Positions 1-9,983 are shown, counted from the first letter of the stretch. The stretch: DNA of 64,000 bases from CAWARU01 sp963784575 (GCA_963784575.1 CAWARU010000001.1:310001-374000); one strand, 5' to 3'. Program-made: numbers and translations. The notes: generated from the sequence alone by a model not told the origin.

Positions 1-3000
1 TTCATTTTTCAAAAGCATTTTCGCAAGTGCTCTCGAGCCAGCTTCACCGATCTTATTACCGTGTAGATCTAGTTCTTCCAAAGTTCTGTTTGTCTCCAAT
101 GCTTGCGCTAACGCTATACCCCCTTTATCATCAATCTGATTGTCTCCAAGATCAAGCTTTTTAAGGGTATTATTGCTGTTTAATGCTCTTGCCATTACAA
201 TAATTCCGATAGAGGAAATTTTATTGCTCCCTATACTTAACCTGCCAATTTTATTTTTTTTTATCGCTTCAGCGAATGCAGCAGCGCCAACATTGCCAAT
301 TTGATTACAGGTTAAATCTAAATCATATAGAACAGCTTTACGATTTAGCAATAACTTTCCTATGACCTTGGCTCCAGCATCACCAATTCTATTATTATTT
401 AGTTTTAGCCACCATAAAGTTTCTTTCGGTTCCAGTGCCTTCACTATGATTATTATTTCATCATCACTCATTTGACCTCGATCTATTCCAAAGGATGTAA
501 TGCTTTGATTCTTATTCAAGGATTGAGCAATTTTTCGAGCCTGTACATCTGTAATTTTCTGCATGGAAATTGTAAAATAACCTTCATTTTCTAGTGATTT
601 TAGCATACTTGCAAACTCTTTAATTTTTTCTAAGGCTTCGGATGCATTTTTTATGTGTTGATCAACGGCTCTTTGTAACCACTCACATGCAATTTTCTCA
701 TCCAACGGGAAAACGTCGACATTCTTATACATCAATGCAAGAGCACAACTTGCTTCAGCATAATTTTGTTCTATGGCTTTAAGGTACCAATTTTCTGCTG
801 TTCTATAGTTTTGCTCAATGCCTCGACCTTCTTTCAGCATCGTTCCTAGATTATATTGCGCTGGCGCGTAACCCTGCTCTGCCGCCTTTCGATACCATTC
901 TGCTGCTTCCTTTGCCTCCTTACTTTCTTTCTTGTCTATCGATGTGCCTTGAACATTTTTCAGAAGTGCTAAACCGAATTCAACTTGTGCACGGACATCC
1001 CCTTGCTCAGCTGCTTTCTTTAACCAATCTAACGACTGAGAATGTCCTTTTTGCGCTGCTTTGTAATACCATTCCGCAGCTTGTTTTAAGTCTTTTTCAA
1101 CACTTTGGCCGCTCTCAAATGCCAATGCAAGTTGATATTGTGCCTCTATATTTCCTTGCTCCGCTGACTTCAACAACAATTCCACGGCCTCTTTTTCGTT
1201 TTTTGGAGCACCCCGGCCATCCTTTAAGATCATTGCGAGTCTATATTGGGCAATTGCATTTCCTTTCTCTGCGGCTTTGCGATACAAAAGAGCGGCTTCC
1301 TTTTCATTTTGAACTATCCCGGGTTCTTTCAGAAAAAGTTCAAGCAATGCTTTATCAGCGAATTTTTGTCCCTGCGCTGATGCTTTGCGATACCATTCCG
1401 CCGCTTTACTTAAGTCCTTTGAAACAGCTTCTCCTTCCTGATACATTTCTCCAATATCGAATTGCGAAAAAGCATGTCCTTGTTCCGCTGCTTTCATATA
1501 CCATTCAAACGCTAGTTTGTAATCACGCCCAACTCCCTCCCCATTGAAATATCGCCTCCCTAGATTATATTGCGCATTAGGATACCCCTGTTCTGCAGAT
1601 TTTTTGAACCAACAACAAGCTAATATATGATCTTTTCTTACACCTTCTCCATTTAAATAACAAATTGCCAAGTTATACTGTGCTATTTTGTTCCCTTGAT
1701 CTGCCGCTTTTTTATACCACTCATAAGCTACTTTCTTGTCTACTGCAACCCCTAAGCCCATATCAAAGCTGTAACCAAGTTCAAACTGCGCAGAGGCGTT
1801 ACCTTGCTCCGCACCCTTACAATACCATTCCGCTGCTTTTTTTAGGTCCTTCTCGACTCCTTTTCCGTTTGCATACAATGTTCCTAATTTATATTGAGCT
1901 TCTGGATCCCCTCGTTCTGCTGATTTTTTTAACCATGCTATCGCATGAGCATTACCTTTTTCTATTGCTTTAAAATACCATTCTGAAGCTCGTTTCAGAT
2001 CTTTTTCTACGCCTTGACCACTTTCAAGCGCTAAGGCAAGGTGATATTGTGCTTCATCATTCCCTTGTTCTGCAGCTTTTCTAAACCAGTCCGCTGCAAG
2101 CTTTACATCTTGTTCTATCCCCCGTCCATTCTGAAGTGCCAACGCAAAATGATACTGTGCTTCATCATTCCCTTGTTCTGCAGCTTTTCTAAACCACTCC
2201 GCTGCTCCTTTCTCATCTTTCGGAATGTCTTGACCACTTTCCAACATTAATCCAATAGAATATTGTGCCTTTACATGCCCTTGTTCCGCTGCTTTTTTAA
2301 ACCATTCTGCGGCTTGCTTAACATCCTTTGGTACCCCTTCTCCCTTTTCATACATATCACCAATTACAAACTGTGAGGGAGTGTAACCTTGTTTTGCTGC
2401 TCTTAGATACCATTGAAAGGCTATTTGTAAATCGCGTTCTGTTCCATTTCCATTATCGTAGAAATCAGCAAGATTATGCTGAGCATTTGCATCACCTTGC
2501 TCCGCTGCTTTGCGATACCACTCCAAAGCCTTTCTATCATTTTTTTCAACTCCCAATCCCTTAGCGTATATCCATCCTAAAGCATTTTGCGCACCAACAT
2601 TGCCTCCTTCTGCTGCTCTTTGATACCACTCTATTGCCTTTTTCTCATCCTTTGATACACCCCCTTCCCCATTAGAATACGCCCTACCAAGTACACATTG
2701 CGCATCAGCATCTCCCTTTTTCGCTGCCTTTTGTAACCATTCAAATGCTATTTTTTCATCCTTGTTAACTCCTTCCCCATTAAAATATGCAGTTCCTACG
2801 ATCCTTTGAGATCTGGCATGTCCCTGCTTCGCTGCTTTTTCATACCATTCCACGGCCTTCTTCACATCTGCAGTAACGCCTATGCCCTGCAAGTAGCAGA
2901 GTCCAAGTTGATGTTGCGCATTTATATGGCCTTGCTCTGCCGCTTTTCTAAACCATTCAAAAGCTAATTTAAGATCTTTAACCGCTCCTTCCCCATTAAA

Positions 3001-4251
3001 ATATGAAAATGCGAGGCTGGCTTGGGCAAATTTATTTCCCTGTTCTGCAGATCTTTGATACCATTCACAAGCGGCCTTTTTATCTTTTGCAACACCTAGC
3101 CCTTTCTCTAATGCGTACGCATAAGAATTTTGCGCAGTTGCATCACCTTGCTCCGCTGCTTTGCGATACCATTCCGTAGCTTGACTATCATCCTTTTCTA
3201 CTCCTTCGCCATTTCTTAATGCGACCCCGAGTCTACGTTGCGCTTCCGCATTCCCAGATTCAGCCGCTTTACGATACCACTCTGCCGCTTGTTTTAAATC
3301 CTTTTCTACCCCTTCGCCAAATGCATAAGCAAGGCCTAAATCTAATTGCGCTTCGGCATCTCCTAAGTCAGCAGTTTTTTTATACATTTCAAAGGCTTTT
3401 TGATACCATTCCTGGGCTTGCTTTAAATCTTTTTCAATACCTTGTCCATTTTGATAAGTCCATCCAAGATTTCGCACCGCATTAACAGATCCTTGGTCTG
3501 CCGCTTTGAGCCACCACTCTATGGCTTGTTTCTCATCTTTAGCTCCACCGATCCCTTCAGCTAACGCATATCCAAAACTGCATTTTCCTTTAATATACCC
3601 TTGCAATGCTGCTTTTTCAAACCATGATGCTGCTTCTATTTTATTCTGATCTACTCCCTTACCATGCCATAATGCAAACCCAAGTTTATGCTGTGCTTCA
3701 GGATGCAGAAGCTCTGCAGCCTTGCGATAGCATTCTGCTGCTTCCTTTAAATCTTTGGAAACGCCCCACCCTTCCCGATAACAATCTCCTAGCCTTAAGA
3801 AGCAATTCACATCCTTAGCATTTTTTTCTAATTGAGATTTAAACAGTTCAATCGCTTTTTTAAACAAAACGTCGGCTTTAGCTTTTTCTTTCAGACTAAA
3901 TAAAACTTTGGCATTTGTATAAATTGCTTCTGCGTCGGCTGGTGCTAAACTCAATGCTGTTTCGATATACTCTATAGCTTCTTGTACTCTATATAATGTG
4001 CACAGTATGCTCGCCTTACCTCGATGAGCGTTGACATTTGTAGGATCTAATTTTAAAGCTTCGTTATAACAATCTAATGCTTTCTCAATGATTCCCAAAC
4101 CGCGTAATGCCTCTCCTTTTCCACACTGAAAACTTGCATTCTTATCATCCTTAGTTAATGTAGCTTCAAAAAATTCTAATGCTTTTTGGTATTGAGCATT
4201 AAATAATAAATCTTCGCCAATAGTTACGTTGATTAATTCATTTACAATCAT
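1..4251 (-). CDS. Giant TPR / Sel1-repeat / leucine-rich-repeat protein (3' end outside window)
   Basis: The minus strand is open for 1417 codons from the ATG at 4249-4251 (AGGGA ribosome site upstream) to the window edge, with no stop, so the C-terminus is missing. Residues about 10-150 look like TPR-type helices. Residues about 150-1200 are roughly 29 Sel1-like repeats of about 36 residues with the recurring core AAEWYRKAAEQGxAxAQ. From about residue 1230 onward there are ribonuclease-inhibitor-type leucine-rich repeats (LxxLDLxxNxIxxxG). Sel1 and LRR arrays are protein-interaction scaffolds, and in intracellular gammaproteobacteria they are frequent in secreted host-interaction proteins; an effector role is inference. 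No signal peptide or membrane segment is visible. Short open frames on the plus strand across this stretch are antisense shadows of the repeats. Confidence 0.9.
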   Translation of the reverse strand, partial: MIVNELINVTIGEDLLFNAQYQKALEFFEATLTKDDKNASFQCGKGEALRGLGIIEKALDCYNEALKLDPTNVNAHRGKASILCTLYRVQEAIEYIETALSLAPADAEAIYTNAKVLFSLKEKAKADVLFKKAIELFKSQLEKNAKDVNCFLRLGDCYREGWGVSKDLKEAAECYRKAAELLHPEAQHKLGFALWHGKGVDQNKIEAASWFEKAALQGYIKGKCSFGYALAEGIGGAKDEKQAIEWWLKAADQGSVNAVRNLGWTYQNGQGIEKDLKQAQEWYQKAFEMYKKTADLGDAEAQLDLGLAYAFGEGVEKDLKQAAEWYRKAAESGNAEAQRRLGVALRNGEGVEKDDSQATEWYRKAAEQGDATAQNSYAYALEKGLGVAKDKKAACEWYQRSAEQGNKFAQASLAFSYFNGEGAVKDLKLAFEWFRKAAEQGHINAQHQLGLCYLQGIGVTADVKKAVEWYEKAAKQGHARSQRIVGTAYFNGEGVNKDEKIAFEWLQKAAKKGDADAQCVLGRAYSNGEGGVSKDEKKAIEWYQRAAEGGNVGAQNALGWIYAKGLGVEKNDRKALEWYRKAAEQGDANAQHNLADFYDNGNGTERDLQIAFQWYLRAAKQGYTPSQFVIGDMYEKGEGVPKDVKQAAEWFKKAAEQGHVKAQYSIGLMLESGQDIPKDEKGAAEWFRKAAEQGNDEAQYHFALALQNGRGIEQDVKLAADWFRKAAEQGNDEAQYHLALALESGQGVEKDLKRASEWYFKAIEKGNAHAIAWLKKSAERGDPEAQYKLGTLYANGKGVEKDLKKAAEWYCKGAEQGNASAQFELGYSFDMGLGVAVDKKVAYEWYKKAADQGNKIAQYNLAICYLNGEGVRKDHILACCWFKKSAEQGYPNAQYNLGRRYFNGEGVGRDYKLAFEWYMKAAEQGHAFSQFDIGEMYQEGEAVSKDLSKAAEWYRKASAQGQKFADKALLELFLKEPGIVQNEKEAALLYRKAAEKGNAIAQYRLAMILKDGRGAPKNEKEAVELLLKSAEQGNIEAQYQLALAFESGQSVEKDLKQAAEWYYKAAQKGHSQSLDWLKKAAEQGDVRAQVEFGLALLKNVQGTSIDKKESKEAKEAAEWYRKAAEQGYAPAQYNLGTMLKEGRGIEQNYRTAENWYLKAIEQNYAEASCALALMYKNVDVFPLDEKIACEWLQRAVDQHIKNASEALEKIKEFASMLKSLENEGYFTISMQKITDVQARKIAQSLNKNQSITSFGIDRGQMSDDEIIIIVKALEPKETLWWLKLNNNRIGDAGAKVIGKLLLNRKAVLYDLDLTCNQIGNVGAAAFAEAIKKNKIGRLSIGSNKISSIGIIVMARALNSNNTLKKLDLGDNQIDDKGGIALAQALETNRTLEELDLHGNKIGEAGSRALAKMLLKNE

Positions 4252-4443
4252 ATTTAATTCCCTAACTAACGCCAATTTTCTATCTTTCAAAATAATTGAT
4301 TTCTAATGTAATTTAATTTTTTAAATTTACCATACTCCTTGAGACGTCTGCAAACCCCCTAAAGACAAGGTTGCTGCAAAACATTCAAGCAATTCTTCTT
4401 TTAAATCGACCTTTTTCTCGATAAACTGAGGTACATTCCATAT

Positions 4444-4656
4444 TCAAGCGCGACTTCCTATTAAAAGTGGATTGGCCCCAAAATGCTTAAAAAACGCCTC
4501 TTTAGGGGTTACATAATTTAAACATTTCATAGGTCTATCATTCAATGAATCGACTATTTTGTCAACATCTGGCTGTTCAACTTTGTCAATATTCATTCTT
4601 TTAGGGAATTTCGTTCTTAGCAAACGATTAGCATTTTCAATGCCTCCTGTTGAAGA
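4444..4656 (-). pseudogene. IS30-family transposase, C-terminal remnant
   Basis: Only the last 70 or so codons are present. The translation includes GGIENANRLLRTKFPKRMN and LNDRPMKCLNYVTPKEAFF, the signature end of IS30-family DDE transposases (the catalytic glutamate region followed by LNxRPRKxLxYxTP). The upstream catalytic domain is missing where the REP-like repeats begin, so the gene is dead. It ends at a TGA (4444-4446). Confidence 0.75.
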
Positions 4657-4714
4657 ATTAGGGGGTCAGGGCCAAGCAAGCGACTGATTAGGGGGTTAGG
4701 GCCAAGCAAGCGAC
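4657..4714 (+). repeat. Tandem pair of REP-like units upstream of the Y1 transposase
   Basis: Two nearly identical units of about 28 bp (4657-4684 and 4688-4714) share the core AGGGCCAAGCAAGCGAC. The same core, with a few changes, occurs inverted just after the transposase gene at 5829-5856 and again at 7978-8005 inside the duplicated copy. The pair therefore forms inverted boundaries around the REP-associated transposase. A shorter related stretch, GGCCCTGACCCTGA, occurs at 9329. Confidence 0.6.
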
Positions 4715-4835
4715 AAGGGTACATTTAATCATAGAACATACGTCAAATATCTGATATGGTTATCACAAACTTTGAATAATAATTAATTTTTTCATAGTTA
4801 CTGAAGTCAACAAATATATAGCAGTCAAAAATTCT

Positions 4836-5840
4836 ATGTCTAGACCCTTAAGAATTGAGTATCCAGGAGCATTTTATCATGTTATGAATCGTGGTGCTGG
4901 TCGAAGGAATATATTTCAGCATCCTTCTCATTTTGAATTTTTTTATGATTTATTAGGGCAAGCTCATGACCACTTTAAAATTGAAATTCATGCTTTTTGT
5001 TTAATGAGCAACCATTATCATTTATTAATTAGAACTCCGTTAACCAATTTAAGTAAAGCTATGGGGTATATAAATGGTTTATATACCCAAAAATTTAACA
5101 AAATTGAGAAAACGGATGGACCCTTATTTAGAGGAAGATTTAAGGCTATTTTGGTGGAGGCTGATAATTATTTATTGGTACTTTCAAGATATATTCATTT
5201 AAATCCGGTTAAAGCTAATCTTGTTAAAAGTCCTCAAGATTATAGGTGGTCTAGTTTCTCATGTTATTTAAATAGAATTCATAGTCCAAAATGGCTGTTT
5301 TGTAATGAGATTTTAAGCCGCATTTCTGATAAGGATTCTATAGCTGAGTACCTGGCGTTTACTAATAGTTGTATTGATGCTGAAATTGAACAATTTTACT
5401 CTAAAAAAAGGATTTTTCCTATACTAGGCTCTGAGGATTTTGTACAAAGAACGTATTCTAATTATGTAGTCACGAGATCTTTTGAGAAATTACCTGAATA
5501 CAAAATGATCTCAAAAAACTTATTACCACCAATTAATGATATCATTGAGAACGTTGCAAATTATTATCAAATTAACCATCAATCTATAATTGAGCATTCA
5601 AGCAGAACATTTAAAAACGTGCCCAGGCATGTTGCCATGTATTTGGCATTAAAATATAGCGGAAAAGAGCGAAAAGAGCGAAAAGAGCGAAAAGAGCGAA
5701 AAGAAATAGTAAATTATTTTCAAGGAATTTCATATATGAGTCTGACAGCAGCAAGCCGAAGGATTGCAATCGAGCTTAAGAAGAATCTAGTTTTACTACA
5801 GGACATTGAAAATCTTAAAATACTTTTGTCGTTTGCTTAG
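4836..5840 (+). CDS. REP-associated tyrosine transposase (Y1 / IS200-like, RAYT)
   Basis: The 334-residue protein begins MSRPLRIEYPGAFYHVMNRG, typical of the TnpA_REP family. The metal-binding HUH motif is H60-Y61-H62 in LMSNHYHLL. The candidate catalytic tyrosine is in the YxxxFN segment near residue 83. Such enzymes nick single-stranded DNA at REP hairpins, and REP-like units flank this gene in inverted orientation. A (KER)n stretch around residues 276-290 is encoded by a 9-bp tandem repeat. The last 47 or so codons lie inside the 168-bp duplication flanking the neighbouring IS1634-family element, which is why the gene remains intact despite that insertion. Confidence 0.88.
   Translation: MSRPLRIEYPGAFYHVMNRGAGRRNIFQHPSHFEFFYDLLGQAHDHFKIEIHAFCLMSNHYHLLIRTPLTNLSKAMGYINGLYTQKFNKIEKTDGPLFRGRFKAILVEADNYLLVLSRYIHLNPVKANLVKSPQDYRWSSFSCYLNRIHSPKWLFCNEILSRISDKDSIAEYLAFTNSCIDAEIEQFYSKKRIFPILGSEDFVQRTYSNYVVTRSFEKLPEYKMISKNLLPPINDIIENVANYYQINHQSIIEHSSRTFKNVPRHVAMYLALKYSGKERKERKERKERKEIVNYFQGISYMSLTAASRRIAIELKKNLVLLQDIENLKILLSFA
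5661..5702 (+). repeat. 9-bp coding tandem repeat (KER expansion)
   Basis: Unit GAAAAGAGC is repeated about four and a half times in frame, giving KERKERKERKERKE in the RAYT protein. Its length is probably variable by slippage. The 168-bp duplicated segment begins exactly where this array ends. Confidence 0.8.
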
Positions 5841-5868
5841 CCCTGACCCTGATGAATCCCCAAAATTT
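5701..5868 (+). repeat. 168-bp direct repeat, left copy (long target duplication)
   Basis: This segment is repeated base for base at 7850-8017, and the two copies immediately abut the ends of the IS1634-family element. It holds the 3' end of the RAYT gene, its downstream REP-like unit and the first bases of the IS4-family element. Confidence 0.92.
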
Positions 5869-7849
5869 CCCGACTTCACTATTTTTGAGTCTTCTAAAAT
5901 AGCAAAAGCCCCGTACCACGGGGGCTATAGCCAATTTAGGCACTACATTATTTGATGTTGGAAAGTTATCTTAAATAGACTGTTGCGTCTGGTGAGCGGG
6001 TTAAATTGAAGGCCTTGTAGATTTTTCGTGCGGTATTAGTGATGCGACCAGGAACGCGATATAGATCCTTGGTTTGCTTATGAACGTAAATAGAGGATTG
6101 AATTCCTCTTAACTCATCAATCACTGTCTCTATACTAATTTTTTGTGTCAAATTTAATCGATACTGTAAATGTCGTAATACCGAAAATGTCATATAACAA
6201 ATAGCAATATGTGCATGAATTCGGTTTGGATTCCAATGATAAATCGGACGCATAGCGAGCGTATGCTTATTGATCCGGAAGGATTCTTCAATCACCCAGA
6301 GCCGAGAATATTGGGCGAGCAATGTCTCAGCCTTTTCATCTTCGATATTAGTAATAATTCCGTGTAGTCCATCCCACATCGCATCATGCGCAATCTTATC
6401 CTCATCTAATTGAGTGCATGCTTGGGGATCTGTTTTTGTAAATTTTTTGACGCCTTGATTAGTTATTAATTTTTGTGTTTGGCCCTTTTTACCAATTACT
6501 TTTTCAATTTTTTCTAAAACTCGAGTTCTATCAGCCACATCTTTTAATGCTCGCTTCTTTTTATAGCTGACTACTAAGCGACGATTCTCGTGATTAAATT
6601 CACCAATCCACGCAAATTCATCGTTTAAAACAGTAGGATAATAACGAGACTCACTAAGTATTTCGCTTTTAATATTATCAGGCAAAGTGCGTAATTTTGC
6701 TGCAACAATATATTGATACCCTTTTTCTTCCATTAGAGCCATATTTTTTTTAGAGAACATAGCACGGTCACCGACAAAACAAACTGATTTAATATTAAAT
6801 AGAGTATGCCAATGCTCAATCGCTGCAATTAAAGTCCCTACTTCAGCCTTATTACCTTCAAATAATTCATAGCTAATGGGCAAACCATCACCATTAGTTG
6901 CCAAAGCTAGCACCACTTGCGTTGTGTTAAACCGACAATCTTTACTGTAACCAAACCTTCTAAGCTCATCTGTTTCAATAGATTCGAAGTAAAGCGTAGT
7001 CACATCAAATAATACTAAATCTACACTTTCAGGAAATAAGGATTGCGTTCGAGCGAACGTTAGTTTTTTTATTTGATCGATTTGATTAAACACTTTATCC
7101 ATCGTTGAGTAGAGAGCATCTAAATCATGACTTTTTCCGAAATTATCTTCTAATATACGTTGAGTTTTTCGTTTGCTCGCAGGAAAAACTAATCGGGTTA
7201 ACACCATATCCTTTAACAAATCATTATCCCGTTTGCTTTTGAAAATTTTATGGTATCCTAACTCGTCGTAAACATAACCACCAACCTCGTGAACGCCCTC
7301 AATGATGCGTTCATGTTCAACGATCATATCTAAAGTGACCTGCTCAGGAGGAAGAATATCCTTAATTTCCTTTTTTGCGGGACGGCCAGGTTTTTTATTC
7401 TTATTTACTTTTAATAAGGCTGATAAATCGCCTTCAGCGGTTTCAAAGAGGCTAAGTTGCTCAGAGTTTTTTTCATTAACTGTAAGCATTGAGGCAATAA
7501 TATCTTGGGCCAAGTCACGAAGTTTTTGTTCTTCTTTTTCATTCATTGCAATACCGACATGGCGCATAATTTTTTGTTTAACAGTAGTGTCTTCTCGATA
7601 CGACTCGACGATTTGCACCGATTTTCGCGGACTATTTGGTGTTGATTTAACGCGAACAAACAAAGTAGACGCCTCTATTTTGAAAAACTAAGTGAAATTT
7701 TAAAAAATTTTTTTCAAAGTGTCAACATTTTTTTGTTTACTAGGCACTACAGTAGAAAATTTTTGATCATGAAATAAAAAAGATCCCGTGCTACAAGGAT
7801 TTAATAAAAAAACTTTTGGGAATTTAGTTTAGATTACGATGAAGTCGGG
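5869..7849 (-). mobile_element. IS1634-family insertion sequence (1981 bp)
   Basis: The element is bounded by the 10-bp terminal inverted repeat CCCGACTTCA (5869) and TGAAGTCGGG (ending 7849). One transposase gene fills it on the minus strand. It is flanked by 168-bp direct repeats; the family is known for unusually long, variable target duplications (described for IS1634 of Mycoplasma and IS1549 of Mycobacterium). Confidence 0.9.
5966..7663 (-). CDS. IS1634-family transposase (DDE)
   Basis: This 565-residue protein has the family start MFVRVKSTPNSPRKSVQIVES and three acidic blocks fitting a DDE active site: LFDVTTLYFES, FVGDRAMFSKKN and RLWVIEESFRINK. Its C-terminal half resembles the DDE_Tnp_1 core of IS4-like enzymes. 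Length and termini look complete, so the copy may be active. It is the only gene in its element. Confidence 0.92.
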   Translation of the reverse strand: MFVRVKSTPNSPRKSVQIVESYREDTTVKQKIMRHVGIAMNEKEEQKLRDLAQDIIASMLTVNEKNSEQLSLFETAEGDLSALLKVNKNKKPGRPAKKEIKDILPPEQVTLDMIVEHERIIEGVHEVGGYVYDELGYHKIFKSKRDNDLLKDMVLTRLVFPASKRKTQRILEDNFGKSHDLDALYSTMDKVFNQIDQIKKLTFARTQSLFPESVDLVLFDVTTLYFESIETDELRRFGYSKDCRFNTTQVVLALATNGDGLPISYELFEGNKAEVGTLIAAIEHWHTLFNIKSVCFVGDRAMFSKKNMALMEEKGYQYIVAAKLRTLPDNIKSEILSESRYYPTVLNDEFAWIGEFNHENRRLVVSYKKKRALKDVADRTRVLEKIEKVIGKKGQTQKLITNQGVKKFTKTDPQACTQLDEDKIAHDAMWDGLHGIITNIEDEKAETLLAQYSRLWVIEESFRINKHTLAMRPIYHWNPNRIHAHIAICYMTFSVLRHLQYRLNLTQKISIETVIDELRGIQSSIYVHKQTKDLYRVPGRITNTARKIYKAFNLTRSPDATVYLR

Positions 7850-8017
7850 AAGAAATAGTAAATTATTTTCAAGGAATTTCATATATGAGTCTGACAGCAG
7901 CAAGCCGAAGGATTGCAATCGAGCTTAAGAAGAATCTAGTTTTACTACAGGACATTGAAAATCTTAAAATACTTTTGTCGTTTGCTTAGCCCTGACCCTG
8001 ATGAATCCCCAAAATTT
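7850..8017 (+). repeat. 168-bp direct repeat, right copy
   Basis: Exact second copy of 5701-5868, starting directly after the right terminal inverted repeat of the IS1634-family element. It contains a non-functional fragment of the RAYT 3' end. Confidence 0.92.
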
Positions 8018-9322
8018 TTAATAAAAAATTCAATATTATCATAAGGATAAAATCTAGACACGCATGACATTTTGTGATCAGATATTGATTGCACAATCTT
8101 TATCGTGAACAAGGAAAATATCATGCGAGTAATGACAATATTAAATGATTTATTTAGCTCATGTCGAGACCTAATTGATATAAGAGTACTGCAAACTCTT
8201 TTAAGTTCAGTTGAGGCACTTTCTAGAAGCCGTAAACTGACACTTGCAGGAATTGGCCGCTCGCTTAATAGGCAATGTAGCGTTAAAAACAAGATTAAAG
8301 CAATTGACCGATTATTTGGTAATTCGAAGCTTCAAAAAGTAACACCTCTTTTTTATAAAAATATTATAAATAAAATAATAGCACCCCAGTCACATCCTAT
8401 CATTATTGTTGATGGCTCTGGTTTTTCACATTGTGGAAAATATCATTTCTTGAGGGCAGCCGTACCTCTCGGGGGTAGAGCAATTCCAATATTTGAAATG
8501 GCGGTAGAAGCAGGAAAAATAAATCACCCAAAAACACATCAGATTTTTTTAAAACACTTAAAATCAATATTACCAAGGGATTGTGTTCCTATTATCGTAA
8601 CAGATGCTGGCTTTAGGAATCCATGGTTTAAGTTAATTCTATCATTTAACTGGGATTACGTTGGGAGAATCCGAAATAAAACCGCCTGCTGTAATATGGC
8701 TGAGAAGCAATGGTTGGCTATTAAAACCTTATATCTACAAGCCAAAAAAGTTCCTACCTATTTAGGAAAATATTGGTTAGCAAGAAGGAAATCATTAGAA
8801 ACATATTTATATGTCTATCAAGAAAAAAAGAAAAATCGAGTTAGAAGGAATTTGATGGGTAAGAAGATTCAAAGCAGCATGAGTCTTAAACATGCAAAAC
8901 GAGGGTCGGAACCGTGGTTGCTAGCTTCGTCACTATTTTCTGAAGCTTATTCTGCGAAGGCAATTGTCAATATATACAAGAAGCGGATGCAAATTGAAGA
9001 GAGCTTTAGAGATCTAAAGAATGGAAAGTCAGGATTTAGCCTAAGGCAAAATAGAAGTATCTTCATCGAAAGGTTGAACATTATATTACTTATAGGTGCA
9101 ATCACTATGTTTTTATTATGGATTTTAGGAACGATAGTGAAAAATAAAAAGATACATTATCAATACCAGGCTAATACAATACGAAATCGCACAGTTTTAT
9201 CAAATTTCATGCTTGGTTGGCAAGTGATTGAAGAAAAGCGATATAAGTTTAGAAAAAATGAAATAATTCAGGCTATTAAAAGCATAAAGGGAATTATATG
9301 TACCTAGCAAGTTACGGGGATC
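8004..9322 (+). mobile_element. IS4-family (IS10-like) insertion sequence, ends approximate
   Basis: A complete IS4-type transposase gene lies between short inverted ATCCCC / GGGGAT segments at about 8005 and 9316. REP-like CCCTGACCCTGA sequence sits on both outer sides, suggesting insertion beside the RAYT element. The terminal repeats are short and the exact ends are uncertain. Confidence 0.6.
8123..9307 (+). CDS. IS4-family transposase
   Basis: The ATG at 8123 follows AAGGAAA and is preferred over a GTG 18 bases upstream; the product is 394 residues. DDE blocks are IIIVDGSGFSHCG, VIVTDAGFRNPW and the family YREK-type element KKRMQIEESFRDLK, as in IS10/IS4 enzymes. Hydrophobic residues near 330-350 are typical of this family and are not evidence of a membrane protein. 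The gene seems intact. Confidence 0.9.
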   Translation: MRVMTILNDLFSSCRDLIDIRVLQTLLSSVEALSRSRKLTLAGIGRSLNRQCSVKNKIKAIDRLFGNSKLQKVTPLFYKNIINKIIAPQSHPIIIVDGSGFSHCGKYHFLRAAVPLGGRAIPIFEMAVEAGKINHPKTHQIFLKHLKSILPRDCVPIIVTDAGFRNPWFKLILSFNWDYVGRIRNKTACCNMAEKQWLAIKTLYLQAKKVPTYLGKYWLARRKSLETYLYVYQEKKKNRVRRNLMGKKIQSSMSLKHAKRGSEPWLLASSLFSEAYSAKAIVNIYKKRMQIEESFRDLKNGKSGFSLRQNRSIFIERLNIILLIGAITMFLLWILGTIVKNKKIHYQYQANTIRNRTVLSNFMLGWQVIEEKRYKFRKNEIIQAIKSIKGIICT

Positions 9323-9397
9323 CTACAGGCCCTGACCCTGAGTGATCGACGCAAAAATACTTACCCTGACTCCAAATAAATGCTAGAACAATCATTA

Positions 9398-9983
9398 TCA
9401 TAGCGCCATTACCTTGTGGTTCCTAATACCTGAGAATGCAATCTGTAGTTCAGTGAGTGTGAAGTGTATTCTTCTCCGTAAAATTTGACAACCCAAATAA
9501 AACAAAGATAATACTCTATGTTTCTTTATTGAATTCGCTTGGAATTGATATTGGAGCCCCTTGCTTTCACCAATATATCCGACCAACCAAGCAATTAGTG
9601 CTGCCAGCATAGCGATGAGTAACAATACTTCGATACGTTTTATACTTTTGCTGAATGCCTCTTCAAAGCTAAATCCATACTTAGATGATTTTAAATCTCG
9701 AAATCCTTCCTCTATCTGCATCCTATTTTTAAAAATATTCACTACCCGCTTGGCTGAGGAATGTTTATTATGTGGGAGGGATGTAGCTAATACCCAAGCT
9801 TCCTTTGCACTCTTAGAATGTTTTTTTGATTGCGTATCATTTTTTCTTTGTTTATTTAGATTTAATGATTTTCTTCCCTTTGAAATATTTTTAATACGAT
9901 ATAAATTTGTTATCAAAGAGTTCTTGAGACATAATATTGCTTCTCCAAGAAATTCTGGGTTTTTTGTACCTCCCGTTGTTATG
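9398..9983 (-). pseudogene. IS4-family transposase, C-terminal fragment
   Basis: The fragment encodes KNRMQIEEGFRDLKSSKYGF and a C-terminal half similar to, but diverged from, the 8123-9307 transposase. The reading frame stays open on the 5' side to about 9983, where it is cut by the left end of the 3339-bp transposon. The first two acidic catalytic blocks are gone, so it cannot be functional. Confidence 0.8.

Noticed and set aside
912..3818. Several plus-strand frames of 70-211 codons
   Set aside because: They lie antisense to the continuous Sel1 coding frame and share low-complexity residues from its repeats.
5661..5702. Possible CRISPR-like array
   Set aside because: Units are 9 bp with no spacers; it is an in-frame codon repeat.
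7302..7691. Plus-strand frame of 129 codons
   Set aside because: Antisense to the 5' end of the IS1634-family transposase gene, with no family resemblance.
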